Assembly (NCBI RefSeq): GCF_001885945.1
Contig: NZ_JXKQ01000004.1
Location: 1 to 64,000, forward strand
Reading direction: 5' to 3'
Origin: Enterococcus hermanniensis
Lineage (GTDB): Bacteria > Bacillota > Bacilli > Lactobacillales > Enterococcaceae
DNA length: 64,000 nt
A program made the position numbers and the translations under genes. The notes beneath the pieces are model-generated. The model was not told the origin of the DNA, did not search any database, and saw only the letters and a program-made list of their open reading frames with translations. Each line of letters opens with the position of its first letter. Positions within the stretch are counted from its first letter, which is position 1. Positions 47,962 to 57,016 of the stretch are shown here, one piece after another.

Positions 47962-48637
47962 TGAATTAGTAGCATTAAAACATATTGGGAAAAAATATGC
48001 AGAAAAAGCAGTATTGACAGACGTAAACTTAAAAATCCAACGAGGTGAATTTGTTAGTTTGGTTGGAAAAAGCGGTGGCGGAAAAAGTACATTGTTACGC
48101 TTGATCGCTGGTTTAGAAAAAAATGATGGTGGATGGATCGAATACCCCGCAGATCCAGTTATCCGGGTAATGTTTCAAAATGATCGCCTACTTCCTTGGA
48201 TGACAGTCATCGACAATGTTTGTTTTAAAGCAAAAAATCAGTATGCGTTGGCAAGAAAACTATTGCAGCAAGTTGGGCTAAGTGATTTTTCAACAAAATA
48301 TCCCGACCAGCTTTCTGGTGGACAACGTCAAAGAGTTGCTTTGGCTCGTGCACTGATGGCTAAGCCCGATTTATTATTATTAGATGAACCGTTAGGAGCT
48401 TTGGACGCATTGACCCGAAGTCAGATGCAAGAATTAATTTTAGATATTTGTAATGATCAACAAGTAACGTTGGTGATCGTAACCCACGATGTGAATGAAG
48501 CGGTGAAAATGGGTCAGCGGATCATTGTTATGAAAAATGGCCAGAATCATTATGAAGCGGCGGATTTTAGTGGTGATGTAAAAACAGAGGTCAAAGTCAC
48601 TCAGCAAATCTACAACGAGCTAATGGAGGCTCTCTAG
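47954..48637 (+). CDS. ABC transporter ATP-binding protein, SsuB/TauB type
   Basis: An ATPase of about 227 residues. Walker A is GKSGGGKSTLLRL (about 37-49), the Q-loop MFQNDRLLPWMTV, the signature LSGGQRQRVALARAL (about 129-143), Walker B LLLLDEPLGALDAL, and the H-loop VTHDVNEAVKMG. The Q-loop NDRLLPW form is typical of SsuB/TauB. Two starts are possible: ATG 47948, and ATG 47954 (MSNELVAL), which is better spaced from AAAGGACGG; I take 47954. The start overlaps the permease gene, so the two are coupled. Confidence 0.93.
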   Translation: MSNELVALKHIGKKYAEKAVLTDVNLKIQRGEFVSLVGKSGGGKSTLLRLIAGLEKNDGGWIEYPADPVIRVMFQNDRLLPWMTVIDNVCFKAKNQYALARKLLQQVGLSDFSTKYPDQLSGGQRQRVALARALMAKPDLLLLDEPLGALDALTRSQMQELILDICNDQQVTLVIVTHDVNEAVKMGQRIIVMKNGQNHYEAADFSGDVKTEVKVTQQIYNELMEAL

Positions 48638-48638
48638 C

Positions 48639-49828
48639 ATGAATACAGAGAAACGTACGGATAAAAAACGACCTTACTTGTATGAAGTTGATTTGATGAG
48701 AATCATTTTTATTTCAGGAGTGCTCTTGAATCATGTGACAACAGCTTTTTCCAATGCCATGCCGACTTCAATTAGTAAAACAATTTTACAGGCAACCCAT
48801 TTGTCACTCCACTTTACTCGGATGGGTTTCATGTTCATGACCGGCCTAGTATTATTTTTAAATTATTACAACAAAGAAAATAGCTGGTTAAGCTTCTGGA
48901 AAAAACGCTATTCTAGTGTCGGTTTTTCCTACATAGCATGGAATATCTTATTATTACTGTTTACTGAAGGGTTAGCAGGAACCTTATTCTCAAAAGGGAA
49001 TTTTTTTAATGAATTAACGGATGCACTGCTTCATGGCAATCATTTTTATCTCTATTATGTCTATGTAACGTTTCAGCTATATCTACTTTTCCCACTATTA
49101 GTAAAACTATTTAAACGATTCCCTAAAGAGCATAATGTTATTTTGTTGATCAGTTTCATGCTTCAGTTAAGTCTACTTTTTTTGATCAAATATGAATTAC
49201 CTGTAGTTGATACTAGTAGTTGGTGGTTTATCTTTCGTTCTTATGGAATGAATTTCTTTGTTTACCAAATTTATTTTATTGCGGGAGCTTACACAGCAAT
49301 TCATTATCAGCAAGTAACCAAACGAAAAAAAAATATCAAAAGTTGATTGTATTTGTAGCTGCATGCCTAGCTGTTGGAACCATCGGACTCTATTATTTCA
49401 ATCGTGAGATTTTAAAACTAAGCGATGCTAAAACAATGAGTATCCATCAACCATATATGCTTTTTTATGCTATTTCAATGGTAGCAACAGTCTTTTTGGT
49501 TGGCTTACATTATGCCAAAGTAAGAGAAAAAATGACCCAACAACTAACCACCAAAATCAATTTAATCGCTAAAGTTTCTTTCGGCCTATATTTGGCCCAA
49601 ACAATCCCATTAACAATTTTAAGACTGATTCTTAGCCGATTAGCTTTCTTGCCTGCTTGGGGCTTTGTAATTTTAGTCCCGCTTGGTTATTTATTTGTTT
49701 GGCTAAGCTCTTTTGGAATCGCCTATTTCTGTTATAAAGTACCACCGTTTGGACGTTTAATCGGCCGTCCCCAAAAACGTCGATATCTAGTTAAGGAAGT
49801 GTTCGTACATGACAAAATTAACCAATAA
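48639..49828 (+). pseudogene. Acyltransferase-3 membrane protein, split by a -1 frameshift at an A9 run
   Basis: Two overlapping frames encode one multi-helix acyltransferase-3 (OafA/WecH-like) protein. The first (48639-49346, 235 codons) has YEVDLMRIIFISGVLLNHVTTAF, with the family His in TM1; the second continues from about 49332 to 49828. Joined, they would give about 396 residues, normal for the family. The switch lies at nine A's (49325-49333) and needs a -1 shift; the in-phase slippery A-AAA-AAA occurs there (CGA AAA AAA). One extra A would also repair the gene. It may be a pseudogene, a phase-variable gene, programmed slippage or a sequencing error. The second fragment's end overlaps the next gene. 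Confidence 0.8.
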
Positions 49829-51356
49829 ACTCAATGAACAATTAAACAATCAGCCAATGAATGATTTTATTAAAGAAGTAACAGACAAGACATGGATCAG
49901 TAAACAAGAATTTGCTGAAGACGTAGAAAAAATCACCCAACAATTAAAAGCATTAAAAATTGGGTATCAAGATATGGTCTTAGTTAGCTTAGAAAATAGC
50001 AGTGTTTATCCAGCAATCTTACAGGCATTATGGCAACAAGGTGTGATCGTTCATCCAGTTTCAGAATCGACACCAATCGATCAATTATTGAACGAATATC
50101 AAATCCATCACTGTGTCGGAGTAATCATTAGTGAACAAATCAATTTGACGGAAGCTCTGTTTGTATCAACAACTAGTCAACTTTCAAGAAAGCAATTAAC
50201 TATTTATGGGGATCAAGCAAAACTAGCGCTAAGAACCAGTTCCCCAGTAGGTAAGCTAAGCGAAAATAATTTAGCTTTGGTCATGAACACTTCTGGGACA
50301 ACAGGGAAACCCAAACGAGTCGGACTAACACATGAACATCTGTTTAATGGTGCTAGACATATTGCTAAAGGGCATCAATTGACTGAGCGAGATACGACAT
50401 TAGTAACAATGCCGATGTTTCATATCAATGCCCAAGTAATTTCAATATTAGCTACTCGACTAACCGATGGTCGATTAGTCGTAGCGACAAAATTCAGTGC
50501 ACATAAATTTTGGCAACAAATCGCTGACAATCAAGTGACCTGGGCCTCAGTTGTTCCTACTATTATTAGTATTCTTTTAATGAATCTTCCCGCACAAAAA
50601 GAATATCAAAAATATCAAAAAAAATTGCAGCTACGCTTTATACGAAGTGCTTCGTTTTCTTTACCAAAAAATAAATTAGAAGAGTTTCAAGCGACCTTTG
50701 ATGTTCCGGTGATTGAAGGCTATGGTTTGACAGAAGGCGCTAGTCAAGTAGCCATCAATCCTTCTGATGCACCAAAAGCAGGATCAGTTGGAAAACCTTA
50801 CGGAACAGAGATCAAAATTTTTGATGGCACAGAATTAGTCGAAGGCAGTCAAAAACTCGGTGAGATAGCTGTAAAAGGTGACCATGTGATCACTGATTAT
50901 TTAGATCCTAATCCCACTTCTTTCTTTGGTGAATGGTTTTTGACTGGTGATCTTGGTTATTTTGATGAAGAGGGCTATTTATACATTAAGGGGCGTAAAA
51001 AAGAGATGATCAACCGTGGGGGAGAAAAGATCGCTCCAGCACAAGTCGAAGGCGTATTAAATAAACTGTCTTTTATTGCACAGATAGCAGTAGTGGGGCT
51101 AGAGGATCCTTTGTATGGTGAAGAAGTAACAGCGGTCGTCATCAGTCGAGCAATGGGTATCAGTGAAGCCAAACAGCGGCAAGCAATTTTTGATTTTTCT
51201 GAACGTAAGTTGGCACGTTATGAACGTCCTACGCGGGTAGAGTTTTTAGAAGAATTTCCTACCAATCCTACGGGAAAAGTCATCCGAGCAAAATTGAAAG
51301 AAATCATTCAAGCCAAAACACATGAGGAGGAGGAAAATGAAACAGCGAGTGCGTAA
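49809..51356 (+). CDS. Acyl-adenylating AMP-binding enzyme (acyl-CoA synthetase-like)
   Basis: A 515-residue ANL-superfamily ligase. P-loop MNTSGTTGKPKRVGLTH (about 159-175), A5 GYGLTEGASQ (304-313), A7 TGDLGYFDEEGYLYIKGRKKE (379-399) and the C-terminal catalytic Lys in NPTGKVIRAKL (about 495) are complete, so it should activate a carboxylic acid as acyl-AMP and then acyl-CoA or another thioester. No carrier-protein domain is attached and no carrier gene is nearby. The start overlaps the split acyltransferase by 20 bases behind AAGGAAG, and the end overlaps the binding-protein gene by 20 bases. Confidence 0.92.
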   Translation: MTKLTNKLNEQLNNQPMNDFIKEVTDKTWISKQEFAEDVEKITQQLKALKIGYQDMVLVSLENSSVYPAILQALWQQGVIVHPVSESTPIDQLLNEYQIHHCVGVIISEQINLTEALFVSTTSQLSRKQLTIYGDQAKLALRTSSPVGKLSENNLALVMNTSGTTGKPKRVGLTHEHLFNGARHIAKGHQLTERDTTLVTMPMFHINAQVISILATRLTDGRLVVATKFSAHKFWQQIADNQVTWASVVPTIISILLMNLPAQKEYQKYQKKLQLRFIRSASFSLPKNKLEEFQATFDVPVIEGYGLTEGASQVAINPSDAPKAGSVGKPYGTEIKIFDGTELVEGSQKLGEIAVKGDHVITDYLDPNPTSFFGEWFLTGDLGYFDEEGYLYIKGRKKEMINRGGEKIAPAQVEGVLNKLSFIAQIAVVGLEDPLYGEEVTAVVISRAMGISEAKQRQAIFDFSERKLARYERPTRVEFLEEFPTNPTGKVIRAKLKEIIQAKTHEEEENETASA

Positions 51357-52296
51357 ATGGGGACTAGGTATTTTAGTTATTTTTTGGATTGCGATAGCTT
51401 ATATGGGATTTCGACAAGTCTCAGGCGATGCCACTTCATTGACTAAAGTAACTTTGGGTTATCAAAAAGCCGATATGATGGATATTTCAAAAGAGCGTGG
51501 TGTCTTTGAGAAAAAAATGAAAGCTAAAGGATATAAAATTATTTGGAAAGAATTCCAAGATGGTGCATCTTTGATGCAAGCTGTTAAAGCCGGCAAAGTA
51601 GATTATGCTCGCTTAGGAGATACCCCACCAGTCGTTGCACAAGCAAATGGAACGAAGTTGAGTTATATCGCAGCTGGTTCAACACGTTCAAATGGTTCGG
51701 GTATTTTAGTAGCTAAAAATTCTGGGATTACTTCTTTAAACGATTTAAAAGGTGAAAAAATTGCCTATACCAAAGGGACCAGTTCAGAATATTTTATTCG
51801 GAGAGCATTGAAAAAAGCAGGTATCTCAAGTGACGAAGTCGATTTGGTAAATTTAGATTCTTCAGACGCAAGTGCGGCTTTTTCAAAAGGAAAAGTTGCT
51901 GCTTGGGTCACTTGGGATCCAATGACAGCCACTGCTGAAGTCAAACAGGATGCTACATTACTGGTAGATGGAAATAACGGAATCAGTAATAATCGTGAAT
52001 ATATCGTTGCTACTAGTGAGTATGCTGAAAACCATACCGATATTTCAAAATATTTAGTCGAATATATGAGTGACGACATGGAATGGGCCAATCAAAATCA
52101 TCCAAAACTCATTTCAATGTTGAGCAAGGCATTAAATTTATCGGATGAGATCGTAAAAAAAATGGTAGAACGTCGTACTTATGGATTAACTACCGTCAAT
52201 CAAACGATTTTAGATGAACAACAAACGATTGCGAATCTATTCTATGAAGAAGGTGTCATCAAGCGTAAGGTCACGATTGAAAATACAACCAATTAA
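51337..52296 (+). CDS. Membrane-anchored ABC substrate-binding protein, SsuA/NMT1-like
   Basis: A 319-residue binding protein. A basic N-terminus and one hydrophobic segment (about 7-27, WGLGILVIFWIAIAYMGF) are followed by the SsuA-type fold: VTLGYQKADMMDISKERGVFE, RLGDTPPVVAQANG, GEKIAYTKGTSSEYFIRRALK and AAWVTWDPMTATAE. No lipobox cysteine is present, so it is tethered by an uncleaved anchor or secreted; most Gram-positive binding proteins are lipoproteins. The start at 51337 follows the AGGAGGAGG repeat; the ATG at 51322 lies before it. It is the last gene of the cluster, followed by a terminator. Confidence 0.9.
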   Translation: MKQRVRKWGLGILVIFWIAIAYMGFRQVSGDATSLTKVTLGYQKADMMDISKERGVFEKKMKAKGYKIIWKEFQDGASLMQAVKAGKVDYARLGDTPPVVAQANGTKLSYIAAGSTRSNGSGILVAKNSGITSLNDLKGEKIAYTKGTSSEYFIRRALKKAGISSDEVDLVNLDSSDASAAFSKGKVAAWVTWDPMTATAEVKQDATLLVDGNNGISNNREYIVATSEYAENHTDISKYLVEYMSDDMEWANQNHPKLISMLSKALNLSDEIVKKMVERRTYGLTTVNQTILDEQQTIANLFYEEGVIKRKVTIENTTN

Positions 52297-52306
52297 ATGG
52301 AGAAGT

Positions 52307-52340
52307 AAAGAGTGTTTCAATAATTGAAACACTCTTTTTC
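52307..52340 (+). terminator. Terminator of the transporter/acyl-activation cluster
   Basis: A 14-bp stem AAAGAGTGTTTCAA / TTGAAACACTCTTT is followed by a T run. Confidence 0.93.
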
Positions 52341-52461
52341 ATGCATAGTTGAAAGTTCTGCTATTTCATCATAAAAATTGTCTTTTTTCATTGTTTAAGT
52401 TTTTTAAAAGTTTTTATGTAGTCTGATAGCGAGACAAACTATTCTTCTTTATGTAAAACTG

Positions 52462-52470
52462 TGATATAAT
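52462..52470 (+). promoter_or_regulatory. Extended -10 promoter (TGA TATAAT)
   Basis: TG-A-TATAAT lies 30 bases before the DUF1146 gene. It probably drives DUF1146-murA-epuA. Confidence 0.6.
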
Positions 52471-52500
52471 CCAACTGTTGATTTTCTTGAAAGGAAAAGA

Positions 52501-52737
52501 ATGATGCAAGTTTATGGAATTGATGCTATTGTTAGAATTGTTTCACATTTTTCGTTTATTTATCTAGCCTTTTGGGGTTTGAGGTCCTTACGAGTAGATA
52601 CATTGTTTCGACCGCTTAAAGAGACGCAAATCCGTATTGCAATCACTATGTTGGCAATTGCAATTGGCTTTACCTGCAGTACATTCTTTTTAGAAATCAT
52701 CTTGTTGTGTAAAAATATTTTTATGACATTGAACTAA
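52501..52737 (+). CDS. DUF1146 family membrane protein (YwzB-like)
   Basis: A 78-residue protein with two membrane helices (about 10-27 and 48-70) around a loop [18 protein letters not shown], matching DUF1146/YwzB. Function unknown. In Firmicutes it sits between the ATP synthase operon and murA, where it is also found here apart from the inserted cluster. ATG 52501 and ATG 52504 are both possible starts. Confidence 0.88.
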   Translation: MMQVYGIDAIVRIVSHFSFIYLAFWGLRSLRVDTLFRPLKETQIRIAITMLAIAIGFTCSTFFLEIILLCKNIFMTLN

Positions 52738-52781
52738 AATACATATATGTGAAGTCAATCAGCTTTTTTGGAGGGAATACA

Positions 52782-54083
52782 ATGGAAGAAATCATCGTTC
52801 ATGGTGGTAAGCAATTAAAAGGAACCGTACATATTGAAGGCGCAAAAAATGCCGTCTTACCTATTTTAGCAGCTACATTATTAGCAGAAGAAGGAACAAC
52901 GACATTAAGCAATGTTCCTGTTTTATCAGACGTGTTTACTATGAATCAAGTCATTCGTTTTTTAAATACGGATGTTGATTTTGATGAAGAAAAAAAAGAA
53001 ATCACGGTAAATGCTACTCGTCAATTAAACGTGGAAGCACCGTATGAATATGTAAGTCAAATGCGCGCATCAATTGTTGTGATGGGCCCATTATTAGCGC
53101 GTAACGGCCATGCAAAAGTTGCGATGCCTGGTGGTTGTGCAATCGGTAAACGTCCAATCGATCTACATTTAAAAGGATTCCAAGCGTTAGGTGCAAAGAT
53201 CATTCAAAAAAATGGTTATATTGAAGCTATTGCAGATGAATTGATTGGTGATACGATTTACTTAGACTTCCCAAGTGTTGGCGCAACTCAAAATATCATG
53301 ATGGCAGCTGTGAAAGCTAAAGGAACAACAATTATTGAAAACGTTGCTCGCGAACCTGAAATCGTTGATCTAGCGAATTTCTTAAATAAAATGGGAGCAA
53401 ATATCTATGGTGCCGGTACAGAAACAATGCGAATTGAAGGTGTAGAACGTTTACATGCTGTATCTCATCCAATCGTTCAAGATCGTATCGAGGCCGGAAC
53501 ATTTATGGTGGCTGCAGCAATGACTGAAGGCAATGTATTGATTGATGGAGCTATTCCTGAGCACAATCGTCCACTTATTTCTAAATTGATCGAAATGGGT
53601 GTAACAATTAGTGAAGAAGATGAAGGGTTGCGAGTAATTGGACCAAAAACAATCAAAGCAACTGATGTGAAGACATTGCCACATCCAGGTTTTCCAACAG
53701 ATATGCAAGCGCAAATGACAGCTATCCAAGCAGTTGCAGAAGGAATTAGCACGACGACAGAAACGGTCTTTGAAAATCGTTTCCAACATTTAGAAGAAAT
53801 GCGTCGAATGAATGCTCAAGTAAAAATCGATAACAATGTTGCCTTGATCCAAGGATCTACTGATTTACAAGGCGCAGAAGTTTATGCAACGGATCTACGT
53901 GCTGCAGCTGCATTGGTTTTGGCTGGTTTACGAGCAAAAGGAATCACACGTGTTCGCAATTTAAAATATTTAGATCGTGGCTATTATCAGTTCCATAAAA
54001 AATTACAACTTTTAGGTGCGGATGTTGAACGTGTTGAGACTGATGGTAAAAAAGTAGCTGATAAAGCAACAGTATTAGCTTAA
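52782..54083 (+). CDS. murA: UDP-N-acetylglucosamine 1-carboxyvinyltransferase
   Basis: A 433-residue enzyme for the first committed step of peptidoglycan synthesis, the fosfomycin target. The active-site Cys is in [17 protein letters not shown] (about residue 118), with [15 protein letters not shown] at the N-terminus and the [12 protein letters not shown] region. Its position after DUF1146 fits the MurAA (MurA1) paralogue of Firmicutes. The ATG at 52782 follows TGGAGGG; the upstream in-frame start lacks a site. Confidence 0.96.
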   Translation: MEEIIVHGGKQLKGTVHIEGAKNAVLPILAATLLAEEGTTTLSNVPVLSDVFTMNQVIRFLNTDVDFDEEKKEITVNATRQLNVEAPYEYVSQMRASIVVMGPLLARNGHAKVAMPGGCAIGKRPIDLHLKGFQALGAKIIQKNGYIEAIADELIGDTIYLDFPSVGATQNIMMAAVKAKGTTIIENVAREPEIVDLANFLNKMGANIYGAGTETMRIEGVERLHAVSHPIVQDRIEAGTFMVAAAMTEGNVLIDGAIPEHNRPLISKLIEMGVTISEEDEGLRVIGPKTIKATDVKTLPHPGFPTDMQAQMTAIQAVAEGISTTTETVFENRFQHLEEMRRMNAQVKIDNNVALIQGSTDLQGAEVYATDLRAAAALVLAGLRAKGITRVRNLKYLDRGYYQFHKKLQLLGADVERVETDGKKVADKATVLA

Positions 54084-54094
54084 GGAGTATAACT

Positions 54095-54271
54095 ATGAGT
54101 TCAAGTGAACATATTTTACGGAACCTGATTCGAATCGTAGCTATTTTACTTGCTGGCGTCATGCTTTTCATAATTGGAAGCATGATCGGTTATGGTGTCA
54201 TGGGTGGCGGTAATCCATTTAAAGTCTTACTGCCGGATGTCTGGCGGCATATTTTAGACTTCGTTCATTAA
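54095..54271 (+). CDS. EpuA-family (RNA polymerase beta-associated annotation) small membrane protein
   Basis: A 58-residue protein with one membrane helix (about 15-36, [23 protein letters not shown]) and the ending [21 protein letters not shown]. The [18 protein letters not shown] pattern matches the EpuA family, often annotated as DNA-directed RNA polymerase subunit beta. AAGGAG lies 7 bases before the ATG. It is 11 bases after murA, so co-transcribed, as in streptococci and enterococci. The real function is unclear. Confidence 0.85.
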   Translation: MSSSEHILRNLIRIVAILLAGVMLFIIGSMIGYGVMGGGNPFKVLLPDVWRHILDFVH

Positions 54272-54375
54272 AGAAAAAATCCAATCGAAGAGTGTACCTT
54301 ATAGGTACATTCTTTTTTGTATCGATAATGTGTGTAATTTTTATTGCTGTACGAAAGAGAGTAAGAGGTGAGTTT

Positions 54376-54648
54376 ATGAACCTTATCGGAAGAAGTATTA
54401 TCTTTTTAGTGCGAGGATACCAACGTTTTATATCACCGCTATTTCCACCGTCTTGTCGCTACTATCCAAGTTGTTCTAGCTACATGATCAAAGCAGTGCA
54501 AGTCCACGGAGCGCCTAAGGGATTTTTGATGGGGATATTTCGGATCTTGCGTTGCCAGCCATTTGCCAAAGGCGGGATAGATTATGTTCCCACATACTTT
54601 TCATTACACAAAAATATGAAAGATCAAGAAGAACCAGAGTATCATTAA
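54376..54648 (+). CDS. yidD: Membrane protein insertion efficiency factor YidD
   Basis: A 90-residue protein of the DUF37/YidD family: [29 protein letters not shown] (three conserved Cys) and [17 protein letters not shown]. It helps YidC-dependent membrane insertion. The start at 54376 follows AGAGGTG; the upstream in-frame ATG at 54292 is less likely. Confidence 0.95.
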   Translation: MNLIGRSIIFLVRGYQRFISPLFPPSCRYYPSCSSYMIKAVQVHGAPKGFLMGIFRILRCQPFAKGGIDYVPTYFSLHKNMKDQEEPEYH

Positions 54649-54665
54649 ACGCACAAAAAATTTTT

Positions 54666-54697
54666 GTCTTAGCTAATATTAGCTAGGGCTTTTTTTA
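54666..54697 (+). terminator. yidD terminator
   Basis: A 10-bp stem GTCTTAGCTA / TAGCTAGGGC (two G-U pairs) around ATAT is followed by T7. Confidence 0.85.
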
Positions 54698-54759
54698 GTT
54701 TATCCAACTAACATGTCAATGTAAGCGCTAATAGTTATTTGATTATTGGCAATAGTTAA

Positions 54760-54806
54760 AATATTCAGAAAATTTAATTGACAGTGAGAGTTTTTTCATA
54801 TATATT
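54760..54806 (+). promoter_or_regulatory. livJ promoter with CodY box
   Basis: AATATTCAGAAAATT at 54760-54774 matches the CodY consensus AATTTTCWGAAAATT at 14 of 15 bases. Three bases later comes a near-perfect sigma-A promoter: TTGACA (54778-54783), 17 bases, TATATT (54801-54806). Repression when branched-chain amino acids and GTP are plentiful is inferred from the known CodY mode. Confidence 0.85.
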
Positions 54807-54854
54807 TTTTAATATCTTAACGAAATATCATTGAATTATTAGGGAGGAAAAAGA

Positions 54855-56018
54855 ATGAAAAAACGGACATTGGCTGCATTGGCAGCGGGGTTGTTCTTAT
54901 TTGGTGCTTGTGGAGCTCCTAAAGCTAGCGATAATAGTAGTAGTGAGGATGCAAAAACAATTAAAATCGGTGGGAATTTTGAGTTGTCAGGTGCCACAGC
55001 TGCGTACGGCGAGGCTGAGAATGAAGGAGCTAAATTAGCCGTTGAACAAATCAATAAAGATGGTGGAATCGATGGTAAAAAAATCGAGTACATTTCAAAA
55101 GACAACAAATCAGATAATAACGAAGCTGCCTCTGTTGCAGCCAATTTAACAACAAAAGACAATGTAGTGGCCATCGTTGGTCCGGCGACTTCTGGTGCGA
55201 CGAAAGCCACATTACCGAATTTATCCAAAGCAAAAGTTCCTGCAGTGACACCTTCAGCAACCGATGATGCCATCACAGTCCAAAATGGAAAAGTTCAAGA
55301 TTATATCTATCGTGCATGTTTCCAAGATAGTTTCCAAGGGATTGTATTAGCAAAATATGCAACAGATAATTTGAAAGCTGAAAAGGCCGTAATCTTAGGT
55401 GATAACTCTAGTGACTATGCGATTGGTTTGACTAAGGCATTCAAGAAAACTTATAAAGGAAAAATCGTAGCCGAGGAAAACTTCACCTCTGGAGATAAAG
55501 ATTTCCAAGCAATGCTAACAAAAATCAAAGGCAAAGATTTCGATGTCATCTATATTCCAGGTTATTATACAGAGGCCGGTTTGATCATCAAGCAAGCACG
55601 TGAAATGGGAATCGATCAGCCAATTATTGGAGCAGATGGTTTTGGAGATGAAAAATTGGTTGAAACAGCCGGCGCTAGCAATGTGAGCAATGTTTATTAT
55701 ACTGGACATTTTTCAACAAAAGCACCAGCAACAGACAAAGTTGAACCATTTGTAAAAGCTTTTGAAGCCAAATATGGTGCACAACCATCTTCATTCAATG
55801 CTTTGGCATATGATGCAGTATATATGATCAAACAAGCAATTGAAGATCAAGGAAAAGCAACTCCTGCAGCGATCAACAAAGGATTGGCAGAACTAAAAGA
55901 TTTTGAAGGTGTTACTGGTAAAATCACAATGGATGATGAGCATAACCCAGTAAAATCAGCGGTTGTACTTGGTCTAACAGATGGAAAAGAATCTTCTGCT
56001 GAAACAGTAAATCCATAA
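54855..56018 (+). CDS. livJ: Branched-chain amino acid ABC transporter substrate-binding lipoprotein
   Basis: A 387-residue binding protein of the Leu/Ile/Val (type I periplasmic) family. The lipobox FLFGAC places the lipid-bearing Cys at residue 19. IKIGGNFELSGATAAYGEAE, AVEQINKDGGIDGKKIEYISKD and IVGPATSGATKAT are family hallmarks. It is anchored outside and passes ligand to LivHM. First gene of livJHMGF; a hairpin separates it from livH. Confidence 0.95.
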   Translation: MKKRTLAALAAGLFLFGACGAPKASDNSSSEDAKTIKIGGNFELSGATAAYGEAENEGAKLAVEQINKDGGIDGKKIEYISKDNKSDNNEAASVAANLTTKDNVVAIVGPATSGATKATLPNLSKAKVPAVTPSATDDAITVQNGKVQDYIYRACFQDSFQGIVLAKYATDNLKAEKAVILGDNSSDYAIGLTKAFKKTYKGKIVAEENFTSGDKDFQAMLTKIKGKDFDVIYIPGYYTEAGLIIKQAREMGIDQPIIGADGFGDEKLVETAGASNVSNVYYTGHFSTKAPATDKVEPFVKAFEAKYGAQPSSFNALAYDAVYMIKQAIEDQGKATPAAINKGLAELKDFEGVTGKITMDDEHNPVKSAVVLGLTDGKESSAETVNP

Positions 56019-56040
56019 TTACTCAGTAAAAGCAGACAAG

Positions 56041-56075
56041 GGGGTGTGCCAATACTTGTTGGCATGCTCCTTTTT
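56041..56075 (+). terminator. Attenuator-like hairpin between livJ and livH
   Basis: A 12-bp stem GGGGTGTGCCAA / TTGGCATGCTCC (G-U pairs) is followed by T5. It probably lets livJ be made in excess of the permease genes. Confidence 0.75.
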
Positions 56076-56128
56076 AAAAATCAAGGTCCTTTGACCACTC
56101 TATTTTCTAGAAAAGTGATGTGATAAAG

Positions 56129-57007
56129 ATGGAAGTATTTATTCAGCAAATCGTCAACGGCCTTTTTCTGGGCAGTGTCTATGCACTGATGGCACTAGGC
56201 TACACCATGGTTTATGGAATTATTAAATTAATCAACTTTGCTCATGGCGAAATTTATATGATCGGTTCATTTATTGGCTACTTTTTGATCAATCAATTCA
56301 ATATGGGCTTTTTTCCAGCATTGATTTTGTCGATGATTGGCAGTGCGATCTTAGGTGTGGTCATCGAATTTTTAGCTTATCGACCGTTGAGAAATTCAAC
56401 AAGAATCGCAGCGTTGATAACTGCAATCGGCGTTTCGTATCTTTTACAAAATACGATGATTTACTTTTTCAGTTCATCAACCAGACCATTTCCACAAGTT
56501 ATTGAAATGCATGTTTATAAAATTGGCTTTTTGAGTGTTTCAAATATTCAATTATTGATTTTAGGGTTGTCATTGTTCTTGATGATTGCGTTGAATTTGA
56601 TCGTACAAAAAACAAAAATGGGAAAAGCGATGCGTGCAGTAAGTGTGGATACAGATGCAGCCCAATTGATGGGAATCGATGTAAACCGTACAATTTCATT
56701 TACCTTTGCCTTAGGCTCTGCTTTAGCCGCAGCCGGTGGGATGATGATCGGCTTGTATTATAACTCGATTGATCCAATGATGGGTTATATGCCTGGGTTG
56801 AAATCATTTATTGCAGCAGTACTTGGTGGGATCGGGATTATTCCTGGCGCAGCAATTGGCGGATTTGTCATTGGGTTGATCGAAACGATCACAACAGCAC
56901 TGGGCTTCTCTGACTTTAAAGATGCGGTCGTATATGCTGTCTTGATTTTGATCTTATTGATCCGTCCAGCGGGTATTCTAGGAAAACATGTGAAAGAGAA
57001 AGTGTAG
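56129..57007 (+). CDS. livH: Branched-chain amino acid ABC transporter permease LivH
   Basis: A 292-residue permease with about eight helices. VNGLFLGSVYALMALGYTMVYG and LINFAHGEIYMIGSF are the LivH N-terminal signatures; MGKAMRAVSVDTDAAQLMGIDVN is the ATPase-docking loop. The start is ATG 56129, with GTG 56120 as an alternative; the ribosome site is weak. Confidence 0.95.
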   Translation: MEVFIQQIVNGLFLGSVYALMALGYTMVYGIIKLINFAHGEIYMIGSFIGYFLINQFNMGFFPALILSMIGSAILGVVIEFLAYRPLRNSTRIAALITAIGVSYLLQNTMIYFFSSSTRPFPQVIEMHVYKIGFLSVSNIQLLILGLSLFLMIALNLIVQKTKMGKAMRAVSVDTDAAQLMGIDVNRTISFTFALGSALAAAGGMMIGLYYNSIDPMMGYMPGLKSFIAAVLGGIGIIPGAAIGGFVIGLIETITTALGFSDFKDAVVYAVLILILLIRPAGILGKHVKEKV

Positions 57008-57016
57008 GTGAGTCAA

